Source: Planktothrix rubescens CCAP 1459/22
GTDB lineage: Bacteria; Cyanobacteriota; Cyanobacteriia; Cyanobacteriales; Microcoleaceae
Length of the DNA stretch: 64,000 nucleotides
Reading direction: 5' to 3'
NCBI GenBank assembly: GCA_904830895.1
Contig: LR882958.1
Span: forward strand, 2,102,001-2,166,000
The notes below the pieces were generated by a model that was not told the DNA's origin, ran no database searches, and saw only the letters and a program-made list of their open reading frames with translations. The position numbers were made by a program, and so were the translations under genes. Of this stretch, positions 26,312 through 35,454 are shown piece by piece (within the stretch, counting starts at the first letter, position 1; every line of letters starts with the position of its first letter).

Positions 26312-27511
26312 CTAAATCAAATCAAAATTATCATTACCTAATGTTAAATTTTTACCCATATCTAACATAGGAGTTGTAATCCCTTGTTTGTCAATATAGT
26401 AGAGTAAACCACTTTCTGGGTCGTAGATTAAATTAGCATTCCCCGCATCCGCAGCCTTTCCAGAGAAGTTAGCAATGGTTTGGAATTCTCCGTCGGCTAA
26501 AGCGCCTGGTACACCCGGAGCTAATGCTGAGAAATCCGTGGAATTTAGGGCAATTGCATCTTCTGAAACATTAAAATCAGTTAATGTATCTTGGCCTAAC
26601 TGATCGATAGCTCCTTCGTAAACAAAGGTATCATTTCCCTTACCACCCGTTAGGAGATCATCCCCCGCACCGCCAATCAGGGTATCCTTACCTTGACCAC
26701 CAAACAGAAGATCATCATCCAGTCCTCCGGTCATGGAGTCGTCCCCTTCTCCAGCAGAAAGAATATCTTTCCCTAGTCCACCGTCAAGAATATCATTGCC
26801 TTGATCGCCAAAGAGCAGGTCATCTCCTTCTCCGCCAACCATGGTATCGTCACCACTTCCACCATAAAGGGTATCCTTACCTTTGCCACCAAACAGAAGA
26901 TCATCATCCAATCCTCCGGTTAGGGAGTCGTCCCCTTCTCCACCATAGAGAGTATCCTTCCCTGGCCCACCGTCAAGAGTATCATTGCCTTGATCACCAA
27001 AGAGCAGGTCATCTCCTTCTCCGCCAACAATGGTATCGTCACCACTTCCACCAGAAAGGTTATCATTTCCAGCCCCTCCATCCAGGGCATCCTTTCCTTT
27101 GCCGCCAAAGATAATATCGTTACCCTCTTCCCCAAAGATCGTATCATCTCCTTCGTCGCTGGAGATCAGGTCACCGCCTTTTCCACCACTAACTAGGTCA
27201 TTTCCTTTGCCAGCAGAAATGTTATCGCTCCCCTTACCACCGAGGAGAATGTCATCTCCCTTTAAACCCAGGATGATGTCATTGCCATCACCCCCATCAA
27301 CAGCATCAGCTTGATTGCCCCCCGTGGCAAAATCATTGGCGGTACTGCCTGCAAATACATTGCCCTGGTTTAGTGAACCGATAATCTCTGACCCCCCATC
27401 ATCCCTCTGAAACTGGCTGACTGGAGGAGTTTGGTTATCTTGAATTTTTTGGGACAAATCAGCCAAGATTGACTGATTGATGGCTACCACTGGAAATATA
27501 AAATTTGACAT
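26312..27511 (-). CDS. RTX-type calcium-binding protein
   Basis: This 399-residue acidic protein is dominated by GGxGxDxLx nonapeptides from about residue 65 to 290 ([39 protein letters not shown]). That makes about 25 repeats, which fold into a calcium-loaded beta-roll on secretion. A typical C-terminal cap follows ([17 protein letters not shown]). No Sec signal is present, as expected for type I secretion. Several repeat blocks are nearly duplicated, so the array has expanded recently. It is the first gene of the minus-strand glycan locus. In gliding filamentous cyanobacteria a calcium-binding RTX glycoprotein (oscillin) coats the filament, so this protein is a plausible substrate of the neighbouring transferases; that is inference. 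Confidence 0.85.
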   Translation of the reverse strand: MSNFIFPVVAINQSILADLSQKIQDNQTPPVSQFQRDDGGSEIIGSLNQGNVFAGSTANDFATGGNQADAVDGGDGNDIILGLKGDDILLGGKGSDNISAGKGNDLVSGGKGGDLISSDEGDDTIFGEEGNDIIFGGKGKDALDGGAGNDNLSGGSGDDTIVGGEGDDLLFGDQGNDTLDGGPGKDTLYGGEGDDSLTGGLDDDLLFGGKGKDTLYGGSGDDTMVGGEGDDLLFGDQGNDILDGGLGKDILSAGEGDDSMTGGLDDDLLFGGQGKDTLIGGAGDDLLTGGKGNDTFVYEGAIDQLGQDTLTDFNVSEDAIALNSTDFSALAPGVPGALADGEFQTIANFSGKAADAGNANLIYDPESGLLYYIDKQGITTPMLDMGKNLTLGNDNFDLI

Positions 27512-27762
27512 AAATTTATTTGAGATGCAAAGCCCAATTTTGTAATTATAACCATTTTTTTTTGCTTTGTCTTCAGTAAAAATACTGAATTTTTAAATGA
27601 TCAAGATTATTAATCTTAAAAAATACCGACAGGACTTACGCAGGCACACTATATATAGTGTGCAGTAAGCCAGCGAACGCTGCCAATTGTTCAAGTATCT
27701 GCGCCAGCAATATAAAATTTAGATACAAAAATTATGCTGATTGACAGATACCAAACAATTAT

Positions 27763-27885
27763 ACCTTAAATAACTTAGCCAAACACTTAAAAAATGTTAG
27801 CCATGATACCATAAATCGTTACTTAACCAAAGAAAATTTCACCTCGGAATCTTTGTGGCAAAATGTCAAAAAAGATATCCAAATC
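27763..27885 (+). pseudogene. N-terminal piece of an IS4-like transposase
   Basis: The frame reads LNNLAKHLKNVSHDTINRYL then TKENFTSESLWQNVKKD. This is the usual N-terminal pattern (SHD.vtRfL...LW..vK) of IS4/IS701-like cyanobacterial transposases. It switches to another transposase at about 27870-27890. Confidence 0.5.
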
Positions 27886-28235
27886 AGTATATTTTTAAAC
27901 AAGATTTACAAAAGTTAGTGGATGAAATTGGAATTGAGATCAGAATTGCTCATTATCCTCCCTATACATCTAAATATAATCCCATTGAACATCGACTTTT
28001 TCCTCATCTAACTCGAGCTTGTCAAGGAGTGATTTTTACCAGTCTCGGTTTGGTCAAAACTCTCATGGAAAAAACTCGCACTAATACAGGGCTATCTGTC
28101 GTTGTTAATGTCGTTGATCAAGTCTATCAAACGGGTCGAAAGGTAACTGATAATTTCAAAAAAACTCTAAAAATTATTTTTGATGAACATTTACCCAAAT
28201 GGAACTATCGAGCCGTACCTCAACTCACTCATTAA
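27855..28235 (+). pseudogene. C-terminal fragment of an ISAzo13-family transposase
   Basis: The 126-residue frame carries RIAHYPPYTSKYNPIEHRLF, the hallmark of the ISAzo13 family's last catalytic segment, where the glutamate of IEHRLF is the DDE-type Glu. GLSVVVNVVDQVYQTGRKVT and the typical C-terminus PKWNYRAVPQLTH follow. The N-terminal two thirds with both aspartates is missing. The fragment is lodged between N- and C-terminal pieces of an IS4-like transposase. Confidence 0.75.
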
Positions 28236-28458
28236 TCCATTTATTGATTTTTCATTCCTAACTGGGATTGAATCTTGCCAGTGTCGTAAAGCTAGTATTC
28301 AAAGAAATCATATTGCTTGTGCCCTTTTAGTTTGGAATCAATTGAAAAGATTAGCTCATCTGACAAAGAAAACAGTCTATCAGTTAAAAGCTGAATCTTT
28401 GTCCAGTTATTTAATCAAAGAACTGAATTGTCCTTCGATAAAAATGGAACTTGTTTGA
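28236..28458 (+). pseudogene. C-terminal piece of an IS4-like transposase
   Basis: From about 28265 the frame encodes CQCRKASIQRNHIACALLVW then NQLKRLAHLTKKTVYQL and YLIKELNCPSIKM. This is the common tail of IS4/IS701-like transposases of cyanobacteria. It belongs with the N-terminal piece at 27763-27885. Confidence 0.6.
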
Positions 28459-28644
28459 TTCTTTTGGGTTTATTTTTAAATAAATAATCAGGACTTTTTA
28501 GGGTGATTGCTATTATCATTGGTATGCGATCGCCTACTTTTAGTACGCTATATATAGCGTGCTTGCGTAAGTCCTGACCGAGATTGCTGTGTAGGGGCGA
28601 GGTGCGTCTCACCCCTAGGATGAATTTGATTTCTAATCAGATTA

Positions 28645-29847
28645 TTAGTCTCTTATTTTCTCAGACCAAACACGAGTCGGTAAACCCCAGACATAAATGA
28701 AACCTTCCGCCGCTTTATGATCAAAAACGTCTTCGGAGCCGTAGGTTGCTAAGTCCAAACTATAGAGGGAATTGGCAGATTTCCGGCCGACAATTGTGGC
28801 ATTTCCCTTAAATAATTTGACTCGGACAACACCCGAAACCCGTTCCTGAGTTTGTTGAATAAAGGCATCCAAAGCCGCTTTTAACGGACTATACCAGAGG
28901 CCATTATAAACCAACTGACTATAGGTTTCTTCAATGCCCCGTTTATAACGAGTCACATCGGCAGTTAAGGTTAAACTTTCTAAATCTCGGTGGGCATGAA
29001 TTAACACAATCATCGCCGGAGATTCATAAATTTCCCTTGATTTAATCCCGACTAAACGGTTTTCAATCATGTCCAGGCGTCCAACCCCATGATTTCCGGC
29101 AATTTCATTTAATTTTCCAATTAATTGAACACCGTCCATTGCCTTACCATTTAAACTCACCGGAACTCCAGTTTCAAAGCCAATTTCAATATATTCAGGT
29201 TCGTTAGGAGTCTCAGAAATCGGTTTAGTCATCGCATAGACTTCTTCCAGGGGCTCCGTCCAAGGATCTTCTAAGGGCCCAGCTTCAATCGCAATTCCTA
29301 ACAAATTTCTATCTAAACTGTAGGGAGAGGATTTTTTCACCGGGGAAGCAATGCCGAATTTTTCCCCGTAGGCAATGGTTTCTTCCCGACTCATGCCCCA
29401 TTCCCGGGCGGGGGCCAGAATTTTTATTTTCGGGTTGAGCGCACCAATGGAGACGTCAAACCGCACTTGGTCGTTACCTTTTCCGGTACAACCGTGAGCA
29501 ATAGCATCGGCTCCGTATTTTTCGGCCACTTCCACTAAGGTTTTGGCAATTAACGGACGGGCTAAGGCCGTGGCCAGGGGATAACGGTTTTCGTACAAAG
29601 CATTGGCTTGAATGGCCGGAAACGCATAGTCTTTGACAAATCTATCCTGGACATTAATTACCAGGGACTCGACGGCGCCAGAGTCCAAGGCTTTTTGTTG
29701 AACAGGCCCTAATTCATCCCCTTGTCCCAAGTCTACGGCCAGGGTAATTACTTCTTTGACGCCAAACTCATTTTTCAAGTAGGGGATACAAACGGAGGTA
29801 TCCACCCCACCTGAATAAGCAAGCACAACTTTGTCAGCGCGACCCAT
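28645..29847 (-). CDS. argG: Argininosuccinate synthase
   Basis: This 400-residue enzyme joins citrulline and aspartate with ATP in arginine synthesis. The N-terminal ATP-pyrophosphatase loop is AYSGGVDTS (residues 10-18; valine replaces the more common leucine). [13 protein letters not shown] and [11 protein letters not shown] follow and are diagnostic of ArgG. Length is normal. The ATG follows AGGAGAAC at SD distance (CAGGAGAACATATTAATCATG). It is monocistronic. A short inverted repeat (CCTAGGGG.../...CCCCTA, about 28593-28620) lies between its stop and the IS remnant and may help termination. Confidence 0.97.
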   Translation of the reverse strand: MGRADKVVLAYSGGVDTSVCIPYLKNEFGVKEVITLAVDLGQGDELGPVQQKALDSGAVESLVINVQDRFVKDYAFPAIQANALYENRYPLATALARPLIAKTLVEVAEKYGADAIAHGCTGKGNDQVRFDVSIGALNPKIKILAPAREWGMSREETIAYGEKFGIASPVKKSSPYSLDRNLLGIAIEAGPLEDPWTEPLEEVYAMTKPISETPNEPEYIEIGFETGVPVSLNGKAMDGVQLIGKLNEIAGNHGVGRLDMIENRLVGIKSREIYESPAMIVLIHAHRDLESLTLTADVTRYKRGIEETYSQLVYNGLWYSPLKAALDAFIQQTQERVSGVVRVKLFKGNATIVGRKSANSLYSLDLATYGSEDVFDHKAAEGFIYVWGLPTRVWSEKIRD

Positions 29848-30022
29848 GATTAATATGTTCTCCTGAAGTAACCAAATGTTACATTATCTCGCCTTTCATG
29901 CCCTTTTGATGTCAGGAATTCTATATATTTGGGTTGGGGCCACTTTCAGGGGGAGGGGACTGGATTTTTTTCGGGTAAGTAGTTAATAATAATAGTGATT
30001 TAAGTTTCAGGTTAGAAAAACT

Positions 30023-30943
30023 GTGTTTTTAAGTATTGTCATTCCTACCTATAATCGTTTACCGATTTTACAAAAGTGTTTAAAAGCGTTAGAACAGCAA
30101 CAATATGATCATACTATTACTAACTATGAGGTAGTTTTAGTTGATGATGGTTCAACGGATGGAACCTTAAATTGGTTAGAGGAAGATAAGTTAGATTTTC
30201 CCCATGTTCAGCTATTTTGTCAATCCCATCAAGGGCCTGCTGCGGCCAGAAATTTAGGGATAGAAAAGGCTCTGGGAGAGACTATTATTTTTATTGATAG
30301 TGATTTAGTGGTGACAGAAACGTTTTTACAATCCCATACTGATAGTTTAGTTCAGGGATATCAAACTTCAGATCAAGTTTTTACCTATGGTCGGGTAATT
30401 AATACTTGTAATTTTCATAATCCAACTTCTGAACCTTATAAAATTACTGATTTTTCGGCGGCTTATTTTGCTACCGGAAATGTAGCGATCGCTCGTCATT
30501 GGTTAATAGAAGCGGGATTATTTGATTCTCAATTTCAACAATATGGCTGGGAAGATTTAGAATTAGGAGTTAGGTTAAAAAAATTAGGTTTAAAGTTAAT
30601 TAAATGCCCCGATGCTGTGGGTTATCATTGGCATCCGGCGTTTGATTTGGAACAATTACCGAAATTAATAGATCGAGAAATTCAACGGGGGAGAATGGGA
30701 GTTTTATTTTATCAAAAACATCCCTCTTTTGAAGTTAAAATGATGATTCAAATGACAATATTACATAAAATATTATGGGGTTTATTATCTTTGGGAGGGC
30801 GTTTAAATGAACGGACAATGGCAGGGTTTTTACAATATTTAATTAATCAAGGAAAATCACAATTAGCTTTAGAAATTGCTAGAATATTTCTGAATTGGTA
30901 TAATGTTAAAGCGGTTTATTCGGCTTATAATAAATTAGAATAG
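30023..30943 (+). CDS. Family 2 glycosyltransferase
   Basis: This is a 306-residue GT-A enzyme starting at a GTG (MFLSIVIPTYNRLPILQKCL). DDGSTDGT is at about residues 41-48 and FIDSDLVV near 91-98 is the DxD-type metal site. GWEDLELGVRLKKLGLKL is the acceptor-side ED motif, and PDAVGYHWHP follows. It would add a sugar to a surface glycan or glycolipid. It is separate from the main glycan locus and has no operon partner. No transmembrane segment is seen. Substrate is unknown. Confidence 0.88.
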   Translation: MFLSIVIPTYNRLPILQKCLKALEQQQYDHTITNYEVVLVDDGSTDGTLNWLEEDKLDFPHVQLFCQSHQGPAAARNLGIEKALGETIIFIDSDLVVTETFLQSHTDSLVQGYQTSDQVFTYGRVINTCNFHNPTSEPYKITDFSAAYFATGNVAIARHWLIEAGLFDSQFQQYGWEDLELGVRLKKLGLKLIKCPDAVGYHWHPAFDLEQLPKLIDREIQRGRMGVLFYQKHPSFEVKMMIQMTILHKILWGLLSLGGRLNERTMAGFLQYLINQGKSQLALEIARIFLNWYNVKAVYSAYNKLE

Positions 30944-31027
30944 CAATACCTATGGTGGATAAATTATTCCAGGGCAAAGCATTTGAGTTGCTCAATATAT
31001 TGAGGATGTTATTATGGGGATTTGGTT

Positions 31028-31444
31028 TTACGATTTCCTTATCTCCTTCTTCCAAGATTCTATTTCATTTTCATATTTTTTATATACTTCATTGAAACGA
31101 TCAATGTCATTTAACCAAGATTTAGTATCTGGACTTATCCAATCAATTATATTAATAATTCTTGTATGTTTTGTTTGTAAATCTTCTTTCAAAATTTTGT
31201 TATGGTGAAATACTCGGTTACGCAATCTTCGTATTTCCTCTAAATAATCTGAAAATAATGCTTTTCCTTTTGAATTATATCGATCTGTTCTCTTTGAGTG
31301 TTCAAATATTTTAGGATTAAGATTAAATATATTCCTATACTTGCGTTCGTGCAATAAAGCCACCCAAAAACCAAGTGATAAATCTGAGATAATTTTATTT
31401 CTATCTTCATACTTAAATTTAATATTTACTGGTTGTCCATTCAA
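31028..31444 (-). pseudogene. Abi-like / HEPN protein fragment
   Basis: The frame, which can only start at a TTG (31444), has DLSLGFWVALLHERKYRNIF and LEEIRRLRNRVFHHNKI. The RNRVFH (R-x4-H) element is the HEPN RNase motif seen in Abi_2-type abortive-infection proteins. Those proteins are about 300 residues; here only the last 138 are present and an in-frame stop lies a few codons upstream of the TTG. The N-terminal half was not found in the other frames upstream, so I call this a truncated relic of a phage-defence or toxin gene. Confidence 0.6.
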
Positions 31445-31594
31445 ATTGACATTGCTTTAAGTGTCGTGCTACTATTGTGATGTAGATTCCAGAACACCCT
31501 CTGGCTTTCTTTCAAAGAAAGTTAATGACTCTGGGATATTGGATTGATTTTTTTAGACCTAACTAGCCTAGCTAGTAAAAGTCCATTTTAAAAC

Positions 31595-31631
31595 GACAAC
31601 AGGGGTGTGGCATTATCGCACCCCTGTTGTC
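31595..31631. terminator. strong hairpin, likely terminator for the small minus-strand gene
   Basis: GACAACAGGGGTG (31595-31607) and CACCCCTGTTGTC (31619-31631) form a perfect 13-bp GC-rich stem. The flank is T-rich in both directions (TTTGG on plus, GTTTTAAAA on minus). It is 65 bp past the stop of the minus-strand gene at 31696-31950. Confidence 0.7.
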
Positions 31632-31695
31632 TTTGGTAGTGTACCTCAGAACAGAGTTTTAATTTTAATAAAAATAAATCAAACTTTAATAACGC

Positions 31696-31950
31696 TTATA
31701 AACTTGATTGTGAATCTGGAGCAATTTCTAACCCGGGTATTTGTCGAATTTGTTGATGTTCTGTAATTAAATCCGATAGGGAATCAATATTAACTCCAAT
31801 TCTACGACAAGCGGTTTGCAGTGCATCCATAAATTTGTCTACATCATCCCCATAACCCGATAGTTTAGCCGCATTTTCAACGCCTTGTTTAGCATTAGCT
31901 TTCGCACAATCAATTAATTCTAGGTCTGTCAGAGGTTTTGATTTACTCAT
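31696..31950 (-). CDS. small cyanobacterial hypothetical protein (84 aa)
   Basis: The frame MSKSKPLTDLELIDCAKANA is soluble, helical and acidic, and ends QIPGLEIAPDSQSSL. I do not recognise a named domain. Its regular composition, plausible ATG and downstream terminator argue that it is a real gene. No neighbours suggest a function; a heptamer repeat and the response regulator lie upstream. Confidence 0.55.
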   Translation of the reverse strand: MSKSKPLTDLELIDCAKANAKQGVENAAKLSGYGDDVDKFMDALQTACRRIGVNIDSLSDLITEHQQIRQIPGLEIAPDSQSSL

Positions 31951-32018
31951 TATGATAAAATTATCAACACAGTTAATCTATTTTACCTTAAATACCTCAA
32001 TTTTAATTAAAAATATAG

Positions 32019-32087
32019 CAATAGGCAATAGGCAATAGGCAATAGGCAATAAAGTCTTTCTTCCCCATTACCCATTACCCATTACCT
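32019..32087. repeat. two short tandem repeat tracts (AATAGGC)n and (CCCATTA)n
   Basis: AATAGGC is repeated about four and a half times (32019-32050). CCCATTA is repeated about three times (32064-32087) and runs into the 3' end of the response-regulator gene. CCCATTA is the same unit as the array at 534-623. Confidence 0.85.
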
Positions 32088-32797
32088 CCCATAACAGCAT
32101 CTTCAAATTTATATCCCACCCCGGTCACAGTTTTAATAAAAGTGGGATGGGAGGGGTCAGGTTCAATTTTTTTCCGCAGTCTAGCGACGTGGGTATCCAC
32201 AACCCTTTCATCACCAAAAAAGTCATCTCCCCAAAGTTTATCAATGAGTTGGGTACGACTCCAAACCCGACCCGGATAACTCAGAAAAGTTGATAATAAA
32301 TTAAATTCTAAAGTAGTTAAATCCAGGGTTTCTGTGTTCCCTGACTCTAATTGATAGCTGGCAATTCTTTGGTCTAAATCGACTAAAAAATGCGGGGTTT
32401 GATAGACTTGATTCGGTTGACTTCCTTGGCGCAAACTCCGTCTTAATAATGCTCTAACTCTAGCAACTAATTCTCTAGGACTAAAGGGTTTAACAAAATA
32501 ATCATCCGCGCCAGTAGATAAACCAATAATCCGATCTAGTTCTTCACCTTTTGCGGTTAACATTAAAATATAAGGGTCTTTTTGCCCGGGTTTTTGACGA
32601 ATTCTAGCACAGACTTCTAACCCATCTAACCCCGGAATCATTAAATCTAAAATAATTAAATCCGGTTGTAATTCTTGAAATTTTTGTAAAGCGGCTAAAC
32701 CATTATTAGAAATTTGGCAAGAAAATCCTTCCGCTTCTAAGGTATGCTGAATTAAACGGGCAATTTCTGGTTCATCCTCAACAATTAAAATATCCAT
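32075..32797 (-). CDS. OmpR/PhoB-family response regulator
   Basis: This is a 240-residue two-domain regulator. The receiver has the acidic pocket VEDE (6-9), the phospho-acceptor D51 (LIILDLMIPGLDG), a threonine (MLTAKG) and K103 (YFVKPFSPRE). The C-terminal winged helix is complete (LTTLEFNLLSTFLSYPGRVW, DTHVARLRKKIE, VTGVGYKFE). It would bind DNA as a phosphorylated dimer. No histidine kinase is adjacent, so it is an orphan here. The last residues (MGGNG) are encoded by the CCCATTA repeat, which has replaced the native 3' end without harming the DNA-binding core. Confidence 0.9.
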   Translation of the reverse strand: MDILIVEDEPEIARLIQHTLEAEGFSCQISNNGLAALQKFQELQPDLIILDLMIPGLDGLEVCARIRQKPGQKDPYILMLTAKGEELDRIIGLSTGADDYFVKPFSPRELVARVRALLRRSLRQGSQPNQVYQTPHFLVDLDQRIASYQLESGNTETLDLTTLEFNLLSTFLSYPGRVWSRTQLIDKLWGDDFFGDERVVDTHVARLRKKIEPDPSHPTFIKTVTGVGYKFEDAVMGGNG

Positions 32798-32806
32798 AAA
32801 TTAAAA

Positions 32807-33027
32807 TTAAATGCCAATTTGTTCAGGACATTCCAGATGCAAATTGCGATCGCTAAAGGGTGCATCCACGAAATCACAATGATGGGAGTGATCGCTATTC
32901 GGATAACGATCAGCCTGAAAAAAGTGACAGGTGACACACATTTTTGAGATCGGAATTTGACCAGCCTCTTGCAACTTCAGAATCATTTTAATCAATCCCC
33001 GCAAGAAAACCGTCTGCTCAAGTTCAG
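32807..33027 (-). pseudogene. C-terminal remnant of a MarR-type regulator
   Basis: The open frame (stop at 32807) gives SELEQTVFLRGLIKMILKLQ then EAGQIPISKMCVTCHFFQAD and HHCDFVDAPFSDRNLHLECP. This is the tail of a group of MarR-family proteins carrying four cysteines (CVTC...HHC...C). A stop codon precedes it and the helix-turn-helix portion is absent. It could be expressed from TTG 33004 as a 65-residue protein, but I read it as a gene remnant. The cysteine set is intact. Confidence 0.55.
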
Positions 33028-33252
33028 AGAATTATATCAGAAAGCAATAAAAAACAATACCGCCCTCCATTACCATTAAAGGGCAAGGCTTTAAACCCAA
33101 AATCCCTGGTAAATCCCAGATTAGTTAAGACTCCTAATCAATATCTCCTTCCTCCAAGCCCTGTCAATCCCTGCTAGAATAAGGAGTCTAAGGACAAAAT
33201 TATGTTGTTAGGACAATGAAAAGATAAAAATCCATAATTTTGAGGTTTAAAA

Positions 33253-34533
33253 ATGATTTTTGTTAAATTTAAAATCCCATTATTTTATAAATTTATTTTA
33301 ACTTCATTGATAGGAGTTATCATCAGTATATTAATGATTAAACCTGCTTTCACACAACAACCTGTTACCCTTAAAGTTTTAGTTCAAGCATTAGAATCAA
33401 CCCAATGGCAACCGATTATTAATAGTTTCCATCAAACCCATCCAAAAATTCGTTTAGAAGTGGTTAAAGCCCCGAATAATAGTAATCTGGTTGAAGATTT
33501 ATATACCTCTGCCTATTTACTCGGAGATTCTCCCTATGATTTAGTCTATATGGATGTGGTTTGGGTACAAAAATTTGCCGCAGCAGGATGGTTAGAAGAT
33601 TTAACCAAAAAAGTTGATCCTCAGAAATTAACTGATTATATTCAGGGCGATGTTCAAGGAGGAAAATATCAAAATAAATTGTATAGGATGCCCTTTAGAA
33701 CAGATGTTGGAATGTTATATTATCGAACGGATTTATTAGAAAAAGCCGGATTAAAACCCCCTAAAACCTTTCAAGATTTACTCACCACTTCCCAAACCCT
33801 TCAAGACCAAAATTTAGCTCAATGGGGTTATGTTTGGCAAGGGAAACAATATGAAGGATTAGCCGCCATGTTCACTGAAATTTTACAGGGATATGGGGGA
33901 TTTTGGGTGAATCCTGAAACCCAAGCCATCGGATTAGATGCACCTGAAAGTATAGAAGCAGTTAAATTTTTACGACAAACGATTAAACAAGGTATTTCTC
34001 CCCCGGGAGTCACCACCTATGCAGAAGAAGAAACTCGCCGATTATTTGAAAGTGGAAATACGGTTTTTTTAAGAAATTGGCCCTACGTTTATGCCTTAGC
34101 TTCTAACTCTCCTATTGCGGGAAAATATGGGATTCAACCTATGGTTCATTTACCCGGAAAACAAAGCGGTGCTTGTTTAGGAGGGTGGGGATTTGGGATT
34201 TCTAAAAGTTCTAAACATCAACGGGAAGCATGGCAAGTGATTCAATATTTTAATCAACCGGATATTCAACGACAATATTTTTTAGAAACGGGCTATGTTC
34301 CCTCTCGAAAATCCCTATTTACCGATGATACTTTAGTCGCCAAATATAACTATTTACCCGCCCTCTTACAAGGGGCTGAAAATGCCGTTTTACGTCCTCC
34401 CATCCCCCAATATGCCCAAGTCTCCGATATTCTCCAACGCTATTTGAGTGCGGCATTAACCGGGAGTAAAACCCCGGAAGCAGCCATGAAAGCGGCGGCC
34501 GGGGAAACTCGAACTTTATTAAACATTAATTAG
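33253..34533 (+). CDS. Sugar ABC transporter, substrate-binding protein
   Basis: This 426-residue periplasmic protein has an N-terminal hydrophobic signal (about residues 13-35, ending IKPAFTQQ). A solute-binding family 1 fold follows: VLVQALESTQWQPIINSFHQ, YDLVYMDVVWVQKFAAAGWL, YRMPFRTDVGMLYYRTDLLE, GGWGFGISKSS and a PSRKSLF tail. Family members bind maltose, trehalose, sucrose or glucosylglycerol. It is the first gene of a four-gene importer operon with both permeases and the ATPase. The Synechocystis Ggt osmolyte transporter has the same architecture, but I cannot decide the ligand from sequence. Confidence 0.9.
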   Translation: MIFVKFKIPLFYKFILTSLIGVIISILMIKPAFTQQPVTLKVLVQALESTQWQPIINSFHQTHPKIRLEVVKAPNNSNLVEDLYTSAYLLGDSPYDLVYMDVVWVQKFAAAGWLEDLTKKVDPQKLTDYIQGDVQGGKYQNKLYRMPFRTDVGMLYYRTDLLEKAGLKPPKTFQDLLTTSQTLQDQNLAQWGYVWQGKQYEGLAAMFTEILQGYGGFWVNPETQAIGLDAPESIEAVKFLRQTIKQGISPPGVTTYAEEETRRLFESGNTVFLRNWPYVYALASNSPIAGKYGIQPMVHLPGKQSGACLGGWGFGISKSSKHQREAWQVIQYFNQPDIQRQYFLETGYVPSRKSLFTDDTLVAKYNYLPALLQGAENAVLRPPIPQYAQVSDILQRYLSAALTGSKTPEAAMKAAAGETRTLLNIN

Positions 34534-34545
34534 TGAATTTTGAGC

Positions 34546-35454
34546 ATGAATACTAACTCTTTAGAAAAACAAGAAAAACGAACCGGATGGCTGTTAATTT
34601 CACCCGCTTTGTTCATCATTGCCTTAGTGTTTATTTACCCAATTTTAAGGGCTTTTTCATTAAGTGTATTCACCCAAAATTTAGGAACTCAATTACAACC
34701 AATTTTTTCAGGATTGAATAATTATCAACGCATCTTAGCAGATGGTCGATTTTGGCAAACCTTATGGAATACAACGGTTTTTACCAGTATTTCTATTATC
34801 TTAGAATTAATCTTGGGTTTATTCATTGCTTTAATTCTGAATCAAAGTTTTAAAGGTCGAGGTTTTGTCAGAACCACAGCTTTAATTCCTTGGGCCTTAC
34901 CTACGGCGGTCATGGGGTTAGCTTGGGCTTGGATTTTTAATGACCAATATGGTGTGGTGAATGATATTTTACAGCGTCTTAATATTATTAATAGTCCTAT
35001 GACTTGGTTAGGAGAACCCAGTCGAGCCATGTTTGCTTTGATTATTGCCGATGTTTGGAAAACTACCCCTTTTATTGCTATTATTTTACTAGCCGGACTG
35101 CAATCTGTTTCCCAGGATTTGTATGAAGCCCATGCTATGGATGGGGCAAACTCAATTCAAAGTTTTTATCAAATCACAATTCCTTTAATTACCCCTCAAA
35201 TTATTATTGCCTTATTGTTTAGATTCGCTCAAGCCTTTGGGATTTTTGATTTAGTTCAAGTCATGACTGGAGGGGGGCCAGCAGGGGCAACGGAAACCGT
35301 TTCTGTTTATATTTATGCCACCATTAGAAGGTATCTGGATTTTGGTTATGGGGCGGCTTTAGTGGTCGTCACCTTTTTATTATTAATTGTTGCGGTTTGT
35401 ATTGCGGCTTTTTTCTTATCAAAACTGCGTGTTAATATGATTGGAGATCAATAA
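34546..35454 (+). CDS. Sugar ABC transporter permease (MalF-type)
   Basis: This inner-membrane protein of about 302 residues has six hydrophobic helices, starting with WLLISPALFIIALVFIYPIL. The cytoplasmic EAA loop near residue 205 (YEAHAMDGANSIQSFYQITI) contacts the ATPase. The ATG at 34546 is chosen over the TTG at 34540. It begins 13 bp after the binding-protein gene and is contiguous with the second permease, so the operon is tightly packed. Confidence 0.93.
   Translation: MNTNSLEKQEKRTGWLLISPALFIIALVFIYPILRAFSLSVFTQNLGTQLQPIFSGLNNYQRILADGRFWQTLWNTTVFTSISIILELILGLFIALILNQSFKGRGFVRTTALIPWALPTAVMGLAWAWIFNDQYGVVNDILQRLNIINSPMTWLGEPSRAMFALIIADVWKTTPFIAIILLAGLQSVSQDLYEAHAMDGANSIQSFYQITIPLITPQIIIALLFRFAQAFGIFDLVQVMTGGGPAGATETVSVYIYATIRRYLDFGYGAALVVVTFLLLIVAVCIAAFFLSKLRVNMIGDQ

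Larger units (their letters stand above)
27630..28576. mobile_element. mosaic insertion sequence remnant with 13-bp terminal inverted repeats
   Basis: CAGGACTTACGCA (27630-27642) and TGCGTAAGTCCTG (28564-28576) are perfect inverted ends of a 947-bp element. Next to each end is a perfect palindrome: GCACACTATATATAGTGTGC at 27643-27662, and ACGCTATATATAGCGT near 28543-28558. Inside are pieces of two unrelated transposases, so the element is dead and composite. Confidence 0.75.

Noticed and set aside
26920-27314. Overlapping frames inside the RTX gene on both strands
   Set aside because: They come from the periodic codons of the nonapeptide repeats. The RTX frame has the real start and cap.
7150-27511. 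Classical Wzx/Wzy capsule operon
   Set aside because: No flippase, polymerase, initiating phosphotransferase or ABC export gene is visible, and TPR fusions dominate.
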